Positions 26,701 through 38,500 of a DNA stretch of 64,000 bases are shown here, piece after piece (the first letter of the stretch is position 1; each line of letters begins with the position of its first letter). Source of the DNA: Fratercula arctica. Lineage: Eukaryota; Chordata; Aves; Charadriiformes; Alcidae. The notes beneath the pieces are model-generated. The model did no database searches, was not told the DNA's origin, and worked only from the letters and a program-made list of their open reading frames with translations. The stretch lies in contig CANTUZ010000004.1 in the NCBI GenBank assembly GCA_947846985.1, positions 5,074,927-5,138,926 on the forward strand, given 5' to 3'. The translations under genes were made by a program, and so were the position numbers.

Positions 26701-28144
26701 GCTGAACTGAGCATACCTTGCTGCCAGAGCGACAGTGTTTTGGTAAGGCTGCACCTAGCACAAAATCGGGGTGGGGGGTGGGGGATGGATTCAATGAAAT
26801 CTAGTTCTGCTTTCTCTGGGATATTCTGACGTTTGCTAAAGATACGTGTCTTTACACCTTCACCTTGGAGGAGAGACAGGTTGGGTTTACTTCTATTGCT
26901 GATAGATGTTTTTGAAGTTTGGAGTAGATTTTAAATACCTCAGCAGAGAAACCCCTTCCTTCTCTGTCACACACAGACATGATTTTGTCCTGGGAGAGCT
27001 TTTGGAAGGGAGCTGATGTGTAATGCGAAAGGGAAGCTGGAGCTGGGAAGCTGTGCCAGGGTGACAGAAGGGGAGCGGATGAGAGCTCTCTGGAAAGAGT
27101 CAAACAAGGAGGGAGAAATGCAAACTGACCGGCCGCCTTGGGCTGCAGGCAGTGAGGAAGGAATTGCTAGGGGAATTTTGATACAGTTCTGACAAAGATT
27201 TCTGACAGCGTAACAGAGTCATTTGCTGTTTCAAAGGCCAAAGGACACACCTACAGGGAGGGGGGGGGGGGGAAAGCGTGGGAGTCCTGCAGTCACCTCC
27301 CAAGCCGTTCTGTCTGGAAATGATGTAAGGTCACCTGGCTCGCACAAGTACCGCACACTGCGAAAGAAGCTGCAAGGCCGGAGCACACTCATTCTTGCTG
27401 GTTTTATGCCATTCAGGGGTCAGTGAGCCTGCAGTTGTAAGAAATTAATCAACCATAGTACCTGTAGGGCCTCAGTTTCCATTCCTGGGACCTCCTGCGT
27501 GGCCAGCTGGGTTTCAATGCGTGGGACTCTCCTCTTCACAAAAGCAGGAGTAGCCACGTTCACGCACTCTTCATGGCCAGAGGTTTAGGTCTCTCTTTAC
27601 TGCAAAGAGCAAGACTTTTTGTAGCATGAGGTTGAAAACTTGGGTACTTCCTTCCGTCTCCTGGTACTTTGAGGTTTTTCATTTCTGAAAAATCTGCAAG
27701 CGTAAAGCACTGTTCTTGTTTTTGTAAAGGTAATGTCTGGCGTAAATGCAGAAGGGAAGAAGCTTGTAGTGTAATGTCCAGTTATTTTCGTTTCTTGCCA
27801 CGTCTGAATGCTCATAATTCTGTGATTGTAACTCTCAGATTATCTGTAAATTACAAATGTTTGAACAACTGATCAAAAGGCAGTGTAAATTATGCATATT
27901 TACAGGTAGAACAAGTATGGTAAAAGTCCCCTTTTCCCCATTTCTCCTTCGAACTCGGATGTCCCACTTCCCCATAGTCTGCTGCTTCTGTCTCTCTGTG
28001 TTTGATCCCCCTTTCTGCACCTCTGCCACCAACTCAAATTTTGTGTGGGTTACCAACGAATGATTCTCAAGGGAGTGGTTTAGGAAAGCAGGTTATCTGC
28101 GTGTTGAAGTATCAGCCAGTTCACTGTCTGTGAGTCTGTAATTG
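20771..28144. other. mostly unique sequence, no gene seen
   Basis: A 120-codon frame at 21918-22280 starts at GTG and has no recognisable domain. A CpG-richer block lies at 22945-23180 and contains a short imperfect direct repeat of CCCTCTGYGGGA. G-rich sequence lies at 26767-26787, and a 13-G run at 27260-27272 sits in another GC-richer block (26990-27400). No convincing exon or dispersed repeat was recognised. Confidence 0.55.
27260..27272 (+). repeat. poly-G run
   Basis: Thirteen consecutive G bases preceded by GGGA. Long G runs are prone to length change and to sequencing error, so open frames crossing this point are unreliable. Confidence 0.95.

Positions 28145-28232
<88 letters not shown>
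28145..28232. repeat. self-complementary GT/TA/CA microsatellite
   Basis: A (GT)n start at 28145-28151 passes into (TA)n, is interrupted once by AAATTA around 28189-28194, continues as (TA)n to 28216 and ends as (CA)n to 28232. GT pairs with CA and TA pairs with itself, so the whole tract of about 88 bp is close to one long inverted repeat able to form a hairpin or cruciform. The CA end abuts the CR1 fragment directly. Confidence 0.97.
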
Positions 28233-28423
28233 GTGAGGGTGGTGAGACACTGGCCCAGGTTGCCCAGAGAGGTGGTGGAGGCCCCATCCCTGGAGGGGTT
28301 CAAGGCCAGGCTTGATGAGGCTCTGAGTAACCTGATCTAGTTGAAGATGTCCCTGCTCACTGCAGGGGGGTTGGACTAAATGGCCTTTAAAGGTCCCTTC
28401 CAACCCAACACATTCTGTGATAT
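28233..28423 (+). mobile_element. CR1 LINE 3' fragment, avian type
   Basis: The classic avian CR1 3' tail, plus orientation. It contains GGTGAGACACTGGCCCAGGT, TTGCCCAGAGAGGTGGTGG and CCCCATCCCTGGAGGGGTTC. These are followed by AAGGCCAGGCTTGATGAGGC, then CTGCAGGGGGGTTGGACTAA, AGGTCCCTTCCAACCC, and the 3' end ACATTCTGTGATAT. It is 5' truncated to about 190 bp, typical for CR1, and no ORF2 sequence remains. Good preservation suggests a relatively young copy. Minus-strand open frames here are repeat artefacts. Confidence 0.95.
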
Positions 28424-31400
28424 CCTAAAGAGATTTGTTATTATGCTTAAAGTCCAGCAGAAACAAACAGTGTATTATTTTACAGTCCAAATGCAATGCC
28501 TGAAGAATAGTGTTCTCATAGATAACTCTCAGGTACCTTTACACAGATCTGAATTACTGATTTATTTCGACACTCAAATTGTCACTTAGCGTATCTCAAG
28601 GGCAGGCAGGTGGGTTTTTTACTTTTCTCTGTCGGTTGTGACAGAAATACTGTCTTGATGAAACAGTACCTAAAGGAACAATGTTTGCATGGCATGGGGA
28701 TGACTTTACAGTGATACATTAAAGAATCATGTGCTAAAGTTATAGGCATGCAAGCTATTAGTGCTTCCTCCCCTCCACTTAGCAAGCTGTTTATCTTTTG
28801 AAAGGCTGGAAACTCTTCATTGTATTTTCCACAGATTTCCTTATGGAACAAACGGTATAAATAATACCTGTAATATGAAGCTTTGGGGATAAAAAGAGAT
28901 AATATTTGTGCTTAATTTCTCTCCTCCTTCTCACCCATGTCATGTTCCACCTTTGCATATGAAATTCATCTCCCACCCTTTCCCATGAGCCTTGTTAGTG
29001 TCCTGCTGTGCCCTCCCACACAACTTGGCCAATACTAAAAGACCTTTCCATCTATCTTTGAAAATTTATTTTGGGAACTACATTGTAGACAATATTTCTA
29101 TTTAAATGAGTTTTTCCTGGTCCCCAAATGTTAAAGAAATACAAGATAGAGAAGCTGGGAGAAGGGCAGACCCTGATGCTGATGAAGTATGTCTTTTCTG
29201 TGAGTAGATTGCTAGAAATTGTATTTCCTGGACTGAGTTGATGAGCCTGAAGCTTTAAGCCATGATGCATGTATTTATGCATGTATGTATGTTTGCATTC
29301 AATTCCAAGGAGCAGAAAGAGAGCATTAGGACCAACATGGGTTGCCTGTACACACTAGTAAGAAGCAGCTGTTGCTGAGATTTCTGAACCCTTACTTTCT
29401 TTTCTGTAGCTGGGACCTTGGCTAAGATTATCTGTGGCTTCTTATCTTCTCAAGAAATTAAAAGTAGGACACTGGAGCATGTTGCTCGCTTTGTAGTGAA
29501 GTTACACGTACAGTCCCAATTGAAATTGGGGAGCAATTTTACTAAGCATTATACAGATCCATAAACTTAATGCTGTTTCTTTAAATAAAAGTGGGGAGCA
29601 GCCCTACAGGGGGTTTTTATCATTGCCACAAAAGACACTGCTGAAAGCCACAAATAGATCTTGTCTCATCGTTCTCAAATGCTCTAGCCACTGGAACAGC
29701 CTGTAATACAAGCATATTTTAGCACTCTAGTACAGTGATGCCAATCCCTGTGATTAGAACTCTCTTCCTTTTTTTATAATTAGTGATTGCTGCAGTATTT
29801 GACATTTTTCTTCAAGTGTCAGTTTCTGTGCTTGAGCAGCTGAATAAGGAGTCTCAACTTCCTTTAGAAACAAAAGTTTCAAGCCCTTACGGCTGCAGAA
29901 AATTGCGTGAAAATAGGGCTCATTGATTGTTTTACTAGTAAGTTTTGAAGAGCAGAATGTTTGCACTTTCTTTTCATTCTTTTTTTATCTTTTTTTAACA
30001 GCTGTCACTAATAATCACTAAATTAAATATTACTTGACTTTCTCAACTAATTGATGACATTTGTTATGGCTATGCTGCAGGAAAAAAGCCTGTAAGGAAA
30101 AACAAGCATATATTTTTTGCATAGTTGTTGGATGCGCCTCTGTTAAAAGGTAGGAATGCTGAGACACACTTAGTTTGCATCCCAGCTGCAGTAAAACATT
30201 TCTGATGGTCCATCACAACCACCATACCATCTGCTTTTTCCAGGCTGTTTATTCCATCCTTGTCTAACCTCTTTCCTTTCTGCTTTAAAAGCAAGCACGT
30301 TTTCTCAAACCTGTTACCATTCACTAAATTCTTTTTTTTTAAACCCATTCAGGAAAAATTAATCTGGGCTCCATCTTGTTAAGTGTTGTGTCGCTGGAGC
30401 AGCTATGGCTTCAGAGGGAAGAAAACTGCTATCAGTTAGAGTTACAGTGTGGTGACAGGGTGAGCTTTGGACTATCCGCACTGGAAGTGCCTCCTGCCCT
30501 CTCATCGGTTAGTTATCAGCTTGTACAGAGTGCTTAACTTTTTGCTTAACTTTGAATGTGAGAGTTGTCATCATGATCTACATGGAAATATCTGCAAGTG
30601 AAAAGGAGGCTAATCCTTGACTACCTTCTAGCATCAGCACTTGAAGAATGAGGTACTCCTTCATCCTGGGGTATTTTATAATTGTGTTTAGGAAAGTTTT
30701 TTATTGATTTTAGAAAGAGGTACGGATTTCATAGTTGTAAAAACATACATCTTTTCAAACCTTACTGATGCCTTCAGTGATGGTGGCGATGGGTTCGTTA
30801 TGCAGTGCATTATATCAGTTTTACATTTTTTGTTTTTAAAAATCCTCCTTGATCTTATGTTATAAGAAGGCCTATAAAAATGCACGGTGTATCTGCACAG
30901 TACTTTGTAGCCTGGTATCACAGCTTCCCTAAGATGTGTCCTCTTTAATCAGAGCAGTACTGATCTCCTCTTCCTTCTGCTCATTATTATTGTCGTTGGT
31001 GTTACATTACAGTGAGCGTTGCACAAACAGAACATAGAGACCAGCCCCATAACTTGTTAATCATCCTTCATATGGAAATGTCTGCATTCCTTTAATCATT
31101 TAAATCAATCCCTTTAGTCTTCTGTCCCCCTCCAAACTTCATGTGTGTGTCCGTTACCGATCACAAGAAATAAACAGAATGTTTTTTCAAAAAAGTGCAC
31201 AGCTGATTTACATAACAAAACTGCAGAACTATTTTCCTAGCCCATTTCTTAACCATTCTCGGAGGGCTTTGAAAGGAAAGGCATTAGAGTCCTAAGACAC
31301 CTCTGTGCTCCTACCAACCCTGCTGTGAGAAATTTGCTTTTAGAGCCGCTGTGGCACAGGGACAGGAGGTTTTCATGGAGCTGTCCCTAATGGCATTCTC

Positions 31401-32384
31401 TTATCTTTCTTGGGTGGATTAACTCATTTAAATGCACGGAAAGTGCAAATAGTTTTAAGTTACGATTACTGGTTATGTGTTACTTTGCTTTTACTAACAA
31501 CCAGTTCCATCTGCTGTCGTGCTTCTCTTTTGCCCAGCCTTCTTGGGCTCCTCTGTGTCCTCATAGACATGTTTGTTTTCTACTTTGTATAATATCACCA
31601 CATTTGTGTCATGGCCATTTTCCAAATGGCTGTTAAATATATGAAAAACTTGTAGTCTAAAGCCAATATAAAACTTTACGACTCTCCTTAAAATTACAGG
31701 GTTTACTACTTATTTCCACTATATTTTCCCTCTTCTGGGCTAGAGCTATACATCTTGCCCATGCTGCTTGGGATTTCTGAGTGCGTTTTATTATGCTGCC
31801 TTTGACTTACTAGTACAAGGCTGTACAATTTTTGGCACTCCTTCTCTTTCTACCTTATGTGGTAAAAGTTACTGGAAATGCTAAATTTGTTGCTCATATT
31901 TCAGTGAGGAGGTAAGAGCAATGGGCCCCTGTGAGAGATCCTTTGTTCCTGCAGCTGATTCCATTCTTGTTCCAAAAGAGCCTAGTCCCCCTTATACCTA
32001 AGGATACAGTGTGTCATGTTTAGGAAGGGGCTGGGGGGCTAGGAAAATGGCAATGAAAATACTATTTGAAGGAATTTTATGCACTGTTTTGATCATTTCA
32101 TGTAATTGTTATCTTTTTCCCTCCCCAAAGAATGCAATATAATTGGAATATTTAGTGAGTGTTGCAAGTGCCACTTTGTTCGTGAACAAATTCAGTAGTT
32201 GCCAACAGTTTTGAATTAAATGCTGGAACTGAGTCCTGTCTTCACTTGGAAGAACTGAAGAGCAGGTTTTCCTTGGTTTGTGATTCGGGGATATCCCTGG
32301 TAGATATTTATGTTCTGTTAATGCTATTCCTTTGGCTTCTTAGTCGCATGATTTTTGCTGAAGAGAGAATTTTTTCTTGATTAG
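28424..32384. other. unique sequence, no gene seen
   Basis: Several minus-strand frames of 60-92 codons occur but overlap nothing recognisable. No dispersed repeat was identified apart from the ATGT microsatellite at 29264-29294. Confidence 0.6.
29264..29294 (+). repeat. imperfect ATGT microsatellite
   Basis: A short run of ATGC/ATGT/ATTT tetranucleotides, including ATGCATGTATGTATGT, which is likely length-polymorphic. Confidence 0.9.
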
Positions 32385-32577
32385 GAGAGGAAGAGACCCG
32401 TTGGGTGGCTCTGTGCAGTCCACAGTGCAGCTGGAAGCCCCCAAGGAGCACTGGGATGTGCTGGACAGGCCCCAGGGAAGCTGGGTGGCATTGTGGTGTT
32501 CCCAGATCCAGACCCAACTGCTGGATCAAAGCAGACGAGTGGCTCTGTGTCTCAAATAAAGAACCAGCACACTGTGG
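32385..32577 (+). other. exon-like GC-rich island with poly(A) signal
   Basis: A polypyrimidine tract and acceptor (TTTTTTCTTGATTAG, ending at 32384) precede about 170 bp that is markedly GC-richer than its flanks. AATAAA follows at 32555-32560 with a GT-rich stretch (TGTGGGACCTGTGTTT) about 20-30 bp after it, as in a terminal exon. All three plus frames and one minus frame are largely open, so coding frame cannot be chosen, and no peptide resembles a known family. It could equally be an unrecognised repeat fragment. Exon status is inference. Confidence 0.22.
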
Positions 32578-35194
32578 GACCTGTGTTTACTTCAGAAATA
32601 CCCCACGTATAAAGTATAACCTTGCATAAATATGTGTGTGCTCGCTCCCTCCTGCCCTTACTCTCTAATAGTTTTCCCTGAGAGTCTTGAACAACAGAGC
32701 AGATGGAAACCTTATTTAAATTTAGAAACCATGAATACCACACGCTGAGCTCAATGGAGCAATTCAAGTCGGTTTCCCTTAAATGAATTTTTTTTTTAAT
32801 GCTGAATTCCATTTAGAATTTTTAAAATAGCGTAAACACGTGATATAAAGCATCTGAAGATACCTGTGTTCCTTACCACATAATGCCTCACTTGTATATA
32901 AGTGTGAAAATGTGTCCTAAACAGATCAAATTTCACAGCTAGTCGTCCTAAAGGACATTAACACTCCATTATTTATTAGAGCCATTATAAAAGAAACTCC
33001 TGCACCGTCCCTAAAGACAGAAAATCTGTCATGGTTCCCAGGAAAGAGAAGCAAGGATTATCCTTGAAAGCAATCAAAGGAGAGAATAGTTTTTACCAAC
33101 TTGTCAGTGGAGTTGCCATGGGCACCAGCCAGGAGCCTAGGTTTAAATGTCAGATTTCCCTTCCACTGCTGTCTTTTCCTTTTCTTTTGCTTTATTTTCG
33201 CATTCATTCCATTATTTTCTTTTTTTTTCCTTTTTTATAAGAATTTCTCTACCCACATTCCTTTTTTCCTAATGCCCAGTTTCACTTCTTATGCCTATCC
33301 TCAGATGTCATGCCAATTCCAGGTAAAGAAATGTTTTGTTTTTCTTCAAGTAAGACAATATGTTCTTGGATGCTTGTTTGAAAGTCATTAGCATATTAAT
33401 ATTTGTCCAGCAAAGAAAATTGCATTAAGAGACTGACACAGTTAAGGAAGGAAGAGCAGCGCAGAGGCAGCAGCAGCTCCCCTTCAGCATTATTGCGCCT
33501 GGTTGTTTGGAGACATGTGGTACGTTTCATTATTTGCTAAACTATTACATGGGGGAGGATGGGGGGGAAGGAACAGAGCAGAAGGAAAAAGCTCATATCT
33601 GTGGTAACATCTCTGCAGGGGAAAAAAAAAAAGGCAAATCCTACCATTTGCGGAAAGTATTCGTGTGTTGCTGGCTGGCTAAACTGCACATCAGTTGAAT
33701 TAATGTATCTGTTAAATCTAGATAAAAGCTCAGAAGAGGCAGTTTAGAAAACACTTTTTTTCTTTTCTGTTCTCCCCGCCCCTTAATTCCTCTAAGCTGG
33801 CACGGGACATCTGGGTTGGTTTTGCTTTGTATGCTGGGTTTTGTTTTGCTTTGTGTGTCTTTACTGTCAAAACCCCAAAACAAGCCCAGCTGCCTTAAAA
33901 AAAAAAATAATCCGCTTGTGTTTTGCTTACTTGTTAATAGCGTTAGCATGTAAATGAACACATCCAGGCTATCAAGTGAGCAACTCATGAGTGGGGGGGA
34001 AGCTCACACCTCCTTTGGTGCTATTGTTTCAGCCTGTCTGGCTGGAGGCTCGGGAGGGCCAGAAGAGAACAGCCTTTTGCAGAAATGAAGGCCATAATTG
34101 CAAAAAGAAAATGGAATTTTTTGAGATCCAAATAATGCTGTCGTTGACTGGGTGCCTGTAACCTCCATTTGGTCACTAAGTTTGTTCTGGAGATTGAAGA
34201 TAAAACTGTAGTACTAGCAAATTTTCGAATTTGGATCCTAGTTTTAGACTCAAGAGTTTATTTTCAGACTGTGTGCTTCACTGTGGCTGTGGAGAATGGG
34301 ATAAATTAGTGCTTGTGGCTTTGAAACCCATTTCTGATCTGCCTTCCTATGATCCTGCCCGGCCTATAAGAAGCTGTGATCATGTTTCTGTGAGAATTAC
34401 TGACATATAAGTAATGGCGGGTTGATACTGATTTGAAAACTGGGTTGTTACTAGAACTAACAGGATGCAAATGTTCAGGATGCGTATTTTTAATCCAAGC
34501 TCAAGTTCCCACAGTGGTTCCGTGAATCATTTCTGTGTTCTTGGTGCACGTGGCAATGGTGCTGGATGGTAGAAAGATGCACAGTCATGAAATTTGGGTG
34601 ACTGTGTTACAAAAAGAGAAATCACTCTTCAGAGGTGGAGACAGCCATGAGTCCACTCAATACGGCCTGAGGTGTTTCATATTGCATAAAATCCTAAGGT
34701 CTGTTACCTTAAAACCCTCCAACCCTTGAAACAAATACTTCAGGAATCTTGCTGTGCAAGAGGGAGGAGGGTGTTCAGTGCCTACAACAAATCATCTCGA
34801 AGATTAGGAGATGGTATCAGTGACATTTATTGAAGAGCAGGAAAATTCTAGTTTGCTCATGGTGGTAGCACTGATGTAACCGGCTACTTTGATTTGGATT
34901 TCATCGGGGACCAAGTGGCAGGGTCTGAGAGCAACGTCACGGTGGAGCGTGCTGAGTGGTCCTACTTTGCCAGGTAGGTTAGTCCTTGCCGTGGGATTTT
35001 GGTGACTGGGTTCTACCATGAAGAACCTCAGTAGCCTTTGGGGGTGCTAGGGAACAGAAATGTCCTGCTTCCTCTCAGCTGGGCACTACCAGGCTCACTG
35101 GTGTGGGAGGTTGAAGGCCTCAAAGGAGCTCTGGAAGCTTAGTTACAAGCAGAAATGTCAGCTCCTTCCTCTAAAGCTGTAGCATTTAGCCATT
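32578..35194. other. unique sequence, no gene confirmed
   Basis: Contains A-runs at about 33621-33632 and 33898-33908, a G-rich tract at 33551-33571, and a T-rich pyrimidine stretch near 33180-33240. An exon-like span at 34852-34973 is treated as a separate finding. No dispersed repeat was recognised. Confidence 0.55.
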
Positions 35195-35510
35195 ATGGAG
35201 AGGGTGAAAAAGAAGTAGTAATATTTGGGGATCCTTTGGAGAAAGACTAACAAACTGAGCACAAGCATTTAAAGAGAAAAGGGAATAATCTGTTCTTGGT
35301 GTTTTCTGTGGATGTAAATAGGATGGGACAAGAAATAAAAGACCACAAATTGCAAAAAGGGAAAATTAAGATTAAGCATTAAGAAATTCGCTCAGTAAAG
35401 GTTAGTTAGTCACTGAAATAGATTGCCTAGGGAAGCTGTGAAATATTTATCGTCAGAAGTTTAAAGAAAAAAATAGGAGAAAATGTCAAGAACATCTTGG
35501 GTGTAATTGC
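35195..35510 (+). mobile_element. old CR1 LINE 3' fragment
   Basis: The motif order matches an old CR1 tail region in plus orientation. It includes a GGAGAAAGACTAACAAACTG block, then GGGAATAATCTGTTCTTGGTG, AGGATGGGACAAGAAATAAA, TTGCAAAAAGGGAAAATTAAG, TTAAGCATTAAGAAATTC, and CACTGAAATAGATTGCCTAG followed by GGAAGCTGTG. The true 3' end with the ATTCTRTGA repeats is missing. High divergence places it among the oldest repeats here. Confidence 0.75.
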
Positions 35511-38500
35511 TAAAGAAAAATGCTAAATTTAACTGTGCTGTCATGGGACAGTGGGAAGGACTGGACCCCTTTTAGCCTGAGTTTCTGTGAAGATCCACCG
35601 TTTCAAATAGCTGATGAGTCTGGCTTAACGGCAGCAGTGGCTTGTCAGCTTTTATTTAGAACCAGAAATTATTCATGACCCTGATTCACGAAACCTCCAC
35701 TCATAAGCAAGCCTAGGAGTCAGGTTAATAACAACTCAGAAACCTTCACTAATTTAGTGGGAAAACTTCAGTTTAAGATTTTATACAAGCGTGCATCACC
35801 ATAGTAATTTAAAATCTTGTATGTAAAATGATAGCAACCTTTTTCCCGGCATCCCTGAACATCCCTAGGCATTCCTTGCCTAGCTAACAGATACCAATAT
35901 TCAGAGAGAAAGTCGAACTAAATAGGAGAGGGAACAATTCCAACTCTGTGCTCAGCTAGGGAGGAGGGGAAGTGGAAGGAGGACAGGCTGTCAGACCTGG
36001 CTGGTTTACAGTAAACAGCTTTGACAGTTCTAGCGTTGCTCCTGCTGGAGTTCAGCAGCTCTGTGTGATCCAAGAGGTAAATGCACACCTCATCGCATCT
36101 CAGATCGTGTCGGACTGCCTAGAGCATGCTGCGGTGGCATTATGGCCTGGGCATTCTTCCTTTGCCAAATGGCAAGCGCCGTGTGCCAGTGGCTTGCCCT
36201 GACCTTGAGCAGGGTTTCGCTGGAATATGCACCCAAAGGTGGGAATTGTGGGATGAGCTGTTCCTGCTGTCTGACAGCACCTAGCTGGGTCTGAGAGCTG
36301 GAGGTATTGCAATACAGTTTGATGCTATAAATGTCTTAATGTCAGGATCGTGAATGGCCCATGTTACCTTTTGTACGTGTGTTTGACAACACACAAGTAA
36401 TCCCTTTTTAATGACTGAAGACAAACTTCCAGAAAGCCAGGTCACAGTAAAAAGTGAGCAGCCGAAGTCATTTTACTTTAGCATTCACAATATCCTTAGT
36501 GCTCATATGGAAAAATTTCTGTTTAGATGCAGAGCTATCCACGCAAAAGGATTTATGCCATTAACTAACTGTGAAAATACAGGGTAAAATACTGGTCTCT
36601 GCCTGAAAAAGGGAAGCCCTCTGAAAATGTAGACCAAAACTCTCTGATAGGAGTTAGGGTCTGTGATCCTTAGTATTTTAAATGTGCTTCATCATATTAG
36701 ATTCACAATTCATCGCCTCTCCCCATCAGAGAATGGTGTCATCATGCTATACTTAAAACATTTGTGCATGTGCTATAGAAATTACCAGAAAATTTAAAAG
36801 ACTTCATGTGGCAACAGCTGCCCTTCTTGTGATGCCAGTATTACAGATATGAAAAGTGCAGGAATGAGAGCTAAGAAAAGAAATCTAAACTAATGGGGGA
36901 AAGGGGGAGAGTGGAACCACTGCGAGATTTGTCTTTCTGAAAACTGCCTGATTGCTTTTCAGATCTATATTTTTTTTTCCCTGATGACAGGCAAAGCTTG
37001 GGAATAATAAGTACTGCATGAATTAAATCCATCACACTTGACTGACTGGATACCATGCACTGGATCTTCAAACCAATCTGCGTTCTATCAGTATGCCGCT
37101 ATTGATTTCTGGGCTTTGACAGAAAATAGCTGAGAGACAAATGATGGGGGGGAGGGAATCCTACAGATGTTTTTTATGTTACTATAGCTATAGCTAGTAG
37201 CTAAAGTAACACCACATTCCCCCTATCTAAAATAGCACCGAGCCCGTGAGCATGGTTTGGTACGTATCAGTCAATAAATTTTGAATATGTCTCTGCACAC
37301 TGTTCTTTTGTGTCTCCTTGAGAAAGGATTATTGACAGCAAACCAGGAGGGTAGTTATTCTTGTCCACCTACAGCATGTCAGTTCCAAAGCATCATCAGC
37401 TTCCCCCTTCACCGTACAGCCATTCTGTGTCGGGAGATACCAGTCATGAACTCAGATGAGAATGTAAATCCATCCCATTGAAATGGAAATCAGCAAAGAT
37501 GTTGCACTCTATGTTTTTAATTTGCAGACAAGTACTAGCTTTGAAAAGTTCCAACAAGTATTTTATTTGCTTTCTCTTTTTCCCTTTTTTTTCTTCTGTC
37601 TGTTCCATTTTACTTTGTCTAAGAAAGATCAAATCCTGCCCCTGGCTGAACCAAGGAGGAGAACTGGGACCAAAAATGCCCAAGAGTTGGCTGGCATGAG
37701 GAGTAGCGGGGACTCCTGATGGAGTACTGGAGGGCTACTTGTTTTTTCTGATGAAACATATAATAGAGTAGCGAATGTTGAATATTCTGTTAGCACTACA
37801 AATTGCTCCTGGGCACGGCACTCTGGTAAGACTGGGGAATGGGAGGTTTCAGCTGAAGTTTTGCTGTTTGCCTTGTGCCACACTCAGGTAAGACACAGTA
37901 CCTTTCTGCCTTGTCATTCATCTCTTCACGTTCTTAATCCTCTGGGGCAGGACTGTTTCTCCAGTGCTTGTCTAGGACTTGGAATAAAGTTTTCATGAGG
38001 AGTCTGTAGGAGCCACTGTAATTCAAATCATCAGTGCTGAAAAGGGAGTTGTGTATGAATGAATGTCCCAGGCGGGGACACTAATGAAGTTCAGCACCTT
38101 CTGCCTGTGGGCAGGAGAGAAAAATATGTTTCACACCATGCTACAGTCTCCTCCCAGGTTTCTACATTTCCTTTTGATTTATTCCTTTTGATTACTTAAT
38201 TTTTATTATGATTAAATCATAATATACTGTTAAAGGACTTCTCTGGGCGTAAGTGAAATCCAGTTGGGTTCATCCCTGTTAACATCTGTAGCACATTTTA
38301 CCTGAGCAGTTGTGGTCATTTTGGATAAATTCTGCGTTTTATCAAGGGTAAATATATGTTGCTGAAGGGACTGTATGCAGCAGTTGCTGGTTTGCAAAAC
38401 ATGTTGCTCTGTGGCGTTTTCTGCAAGTGGCTCTGTTAGGGAGAAACGTTAAGCCTTAGGATTTCATCTCTACTAAGGGAAGGAGAAGACTTTATTTATC

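Noticed and set aside
26767..26787. Canonical G-quadruplex
   Set aside because: Only three separate G runs of sufficient length are present; the fourth run is two bases.
27480..27500. GCCTCAGTTTCC word suggesting another MIR
   Set aside because: The flanking words do not follow the MIR order, so this is probably coincidence.
28080..28403. Minus-strand frame with Ile-Tyr repeats
   Set aside because: It is a translation of the TA microsatellite and the CR1 tail.
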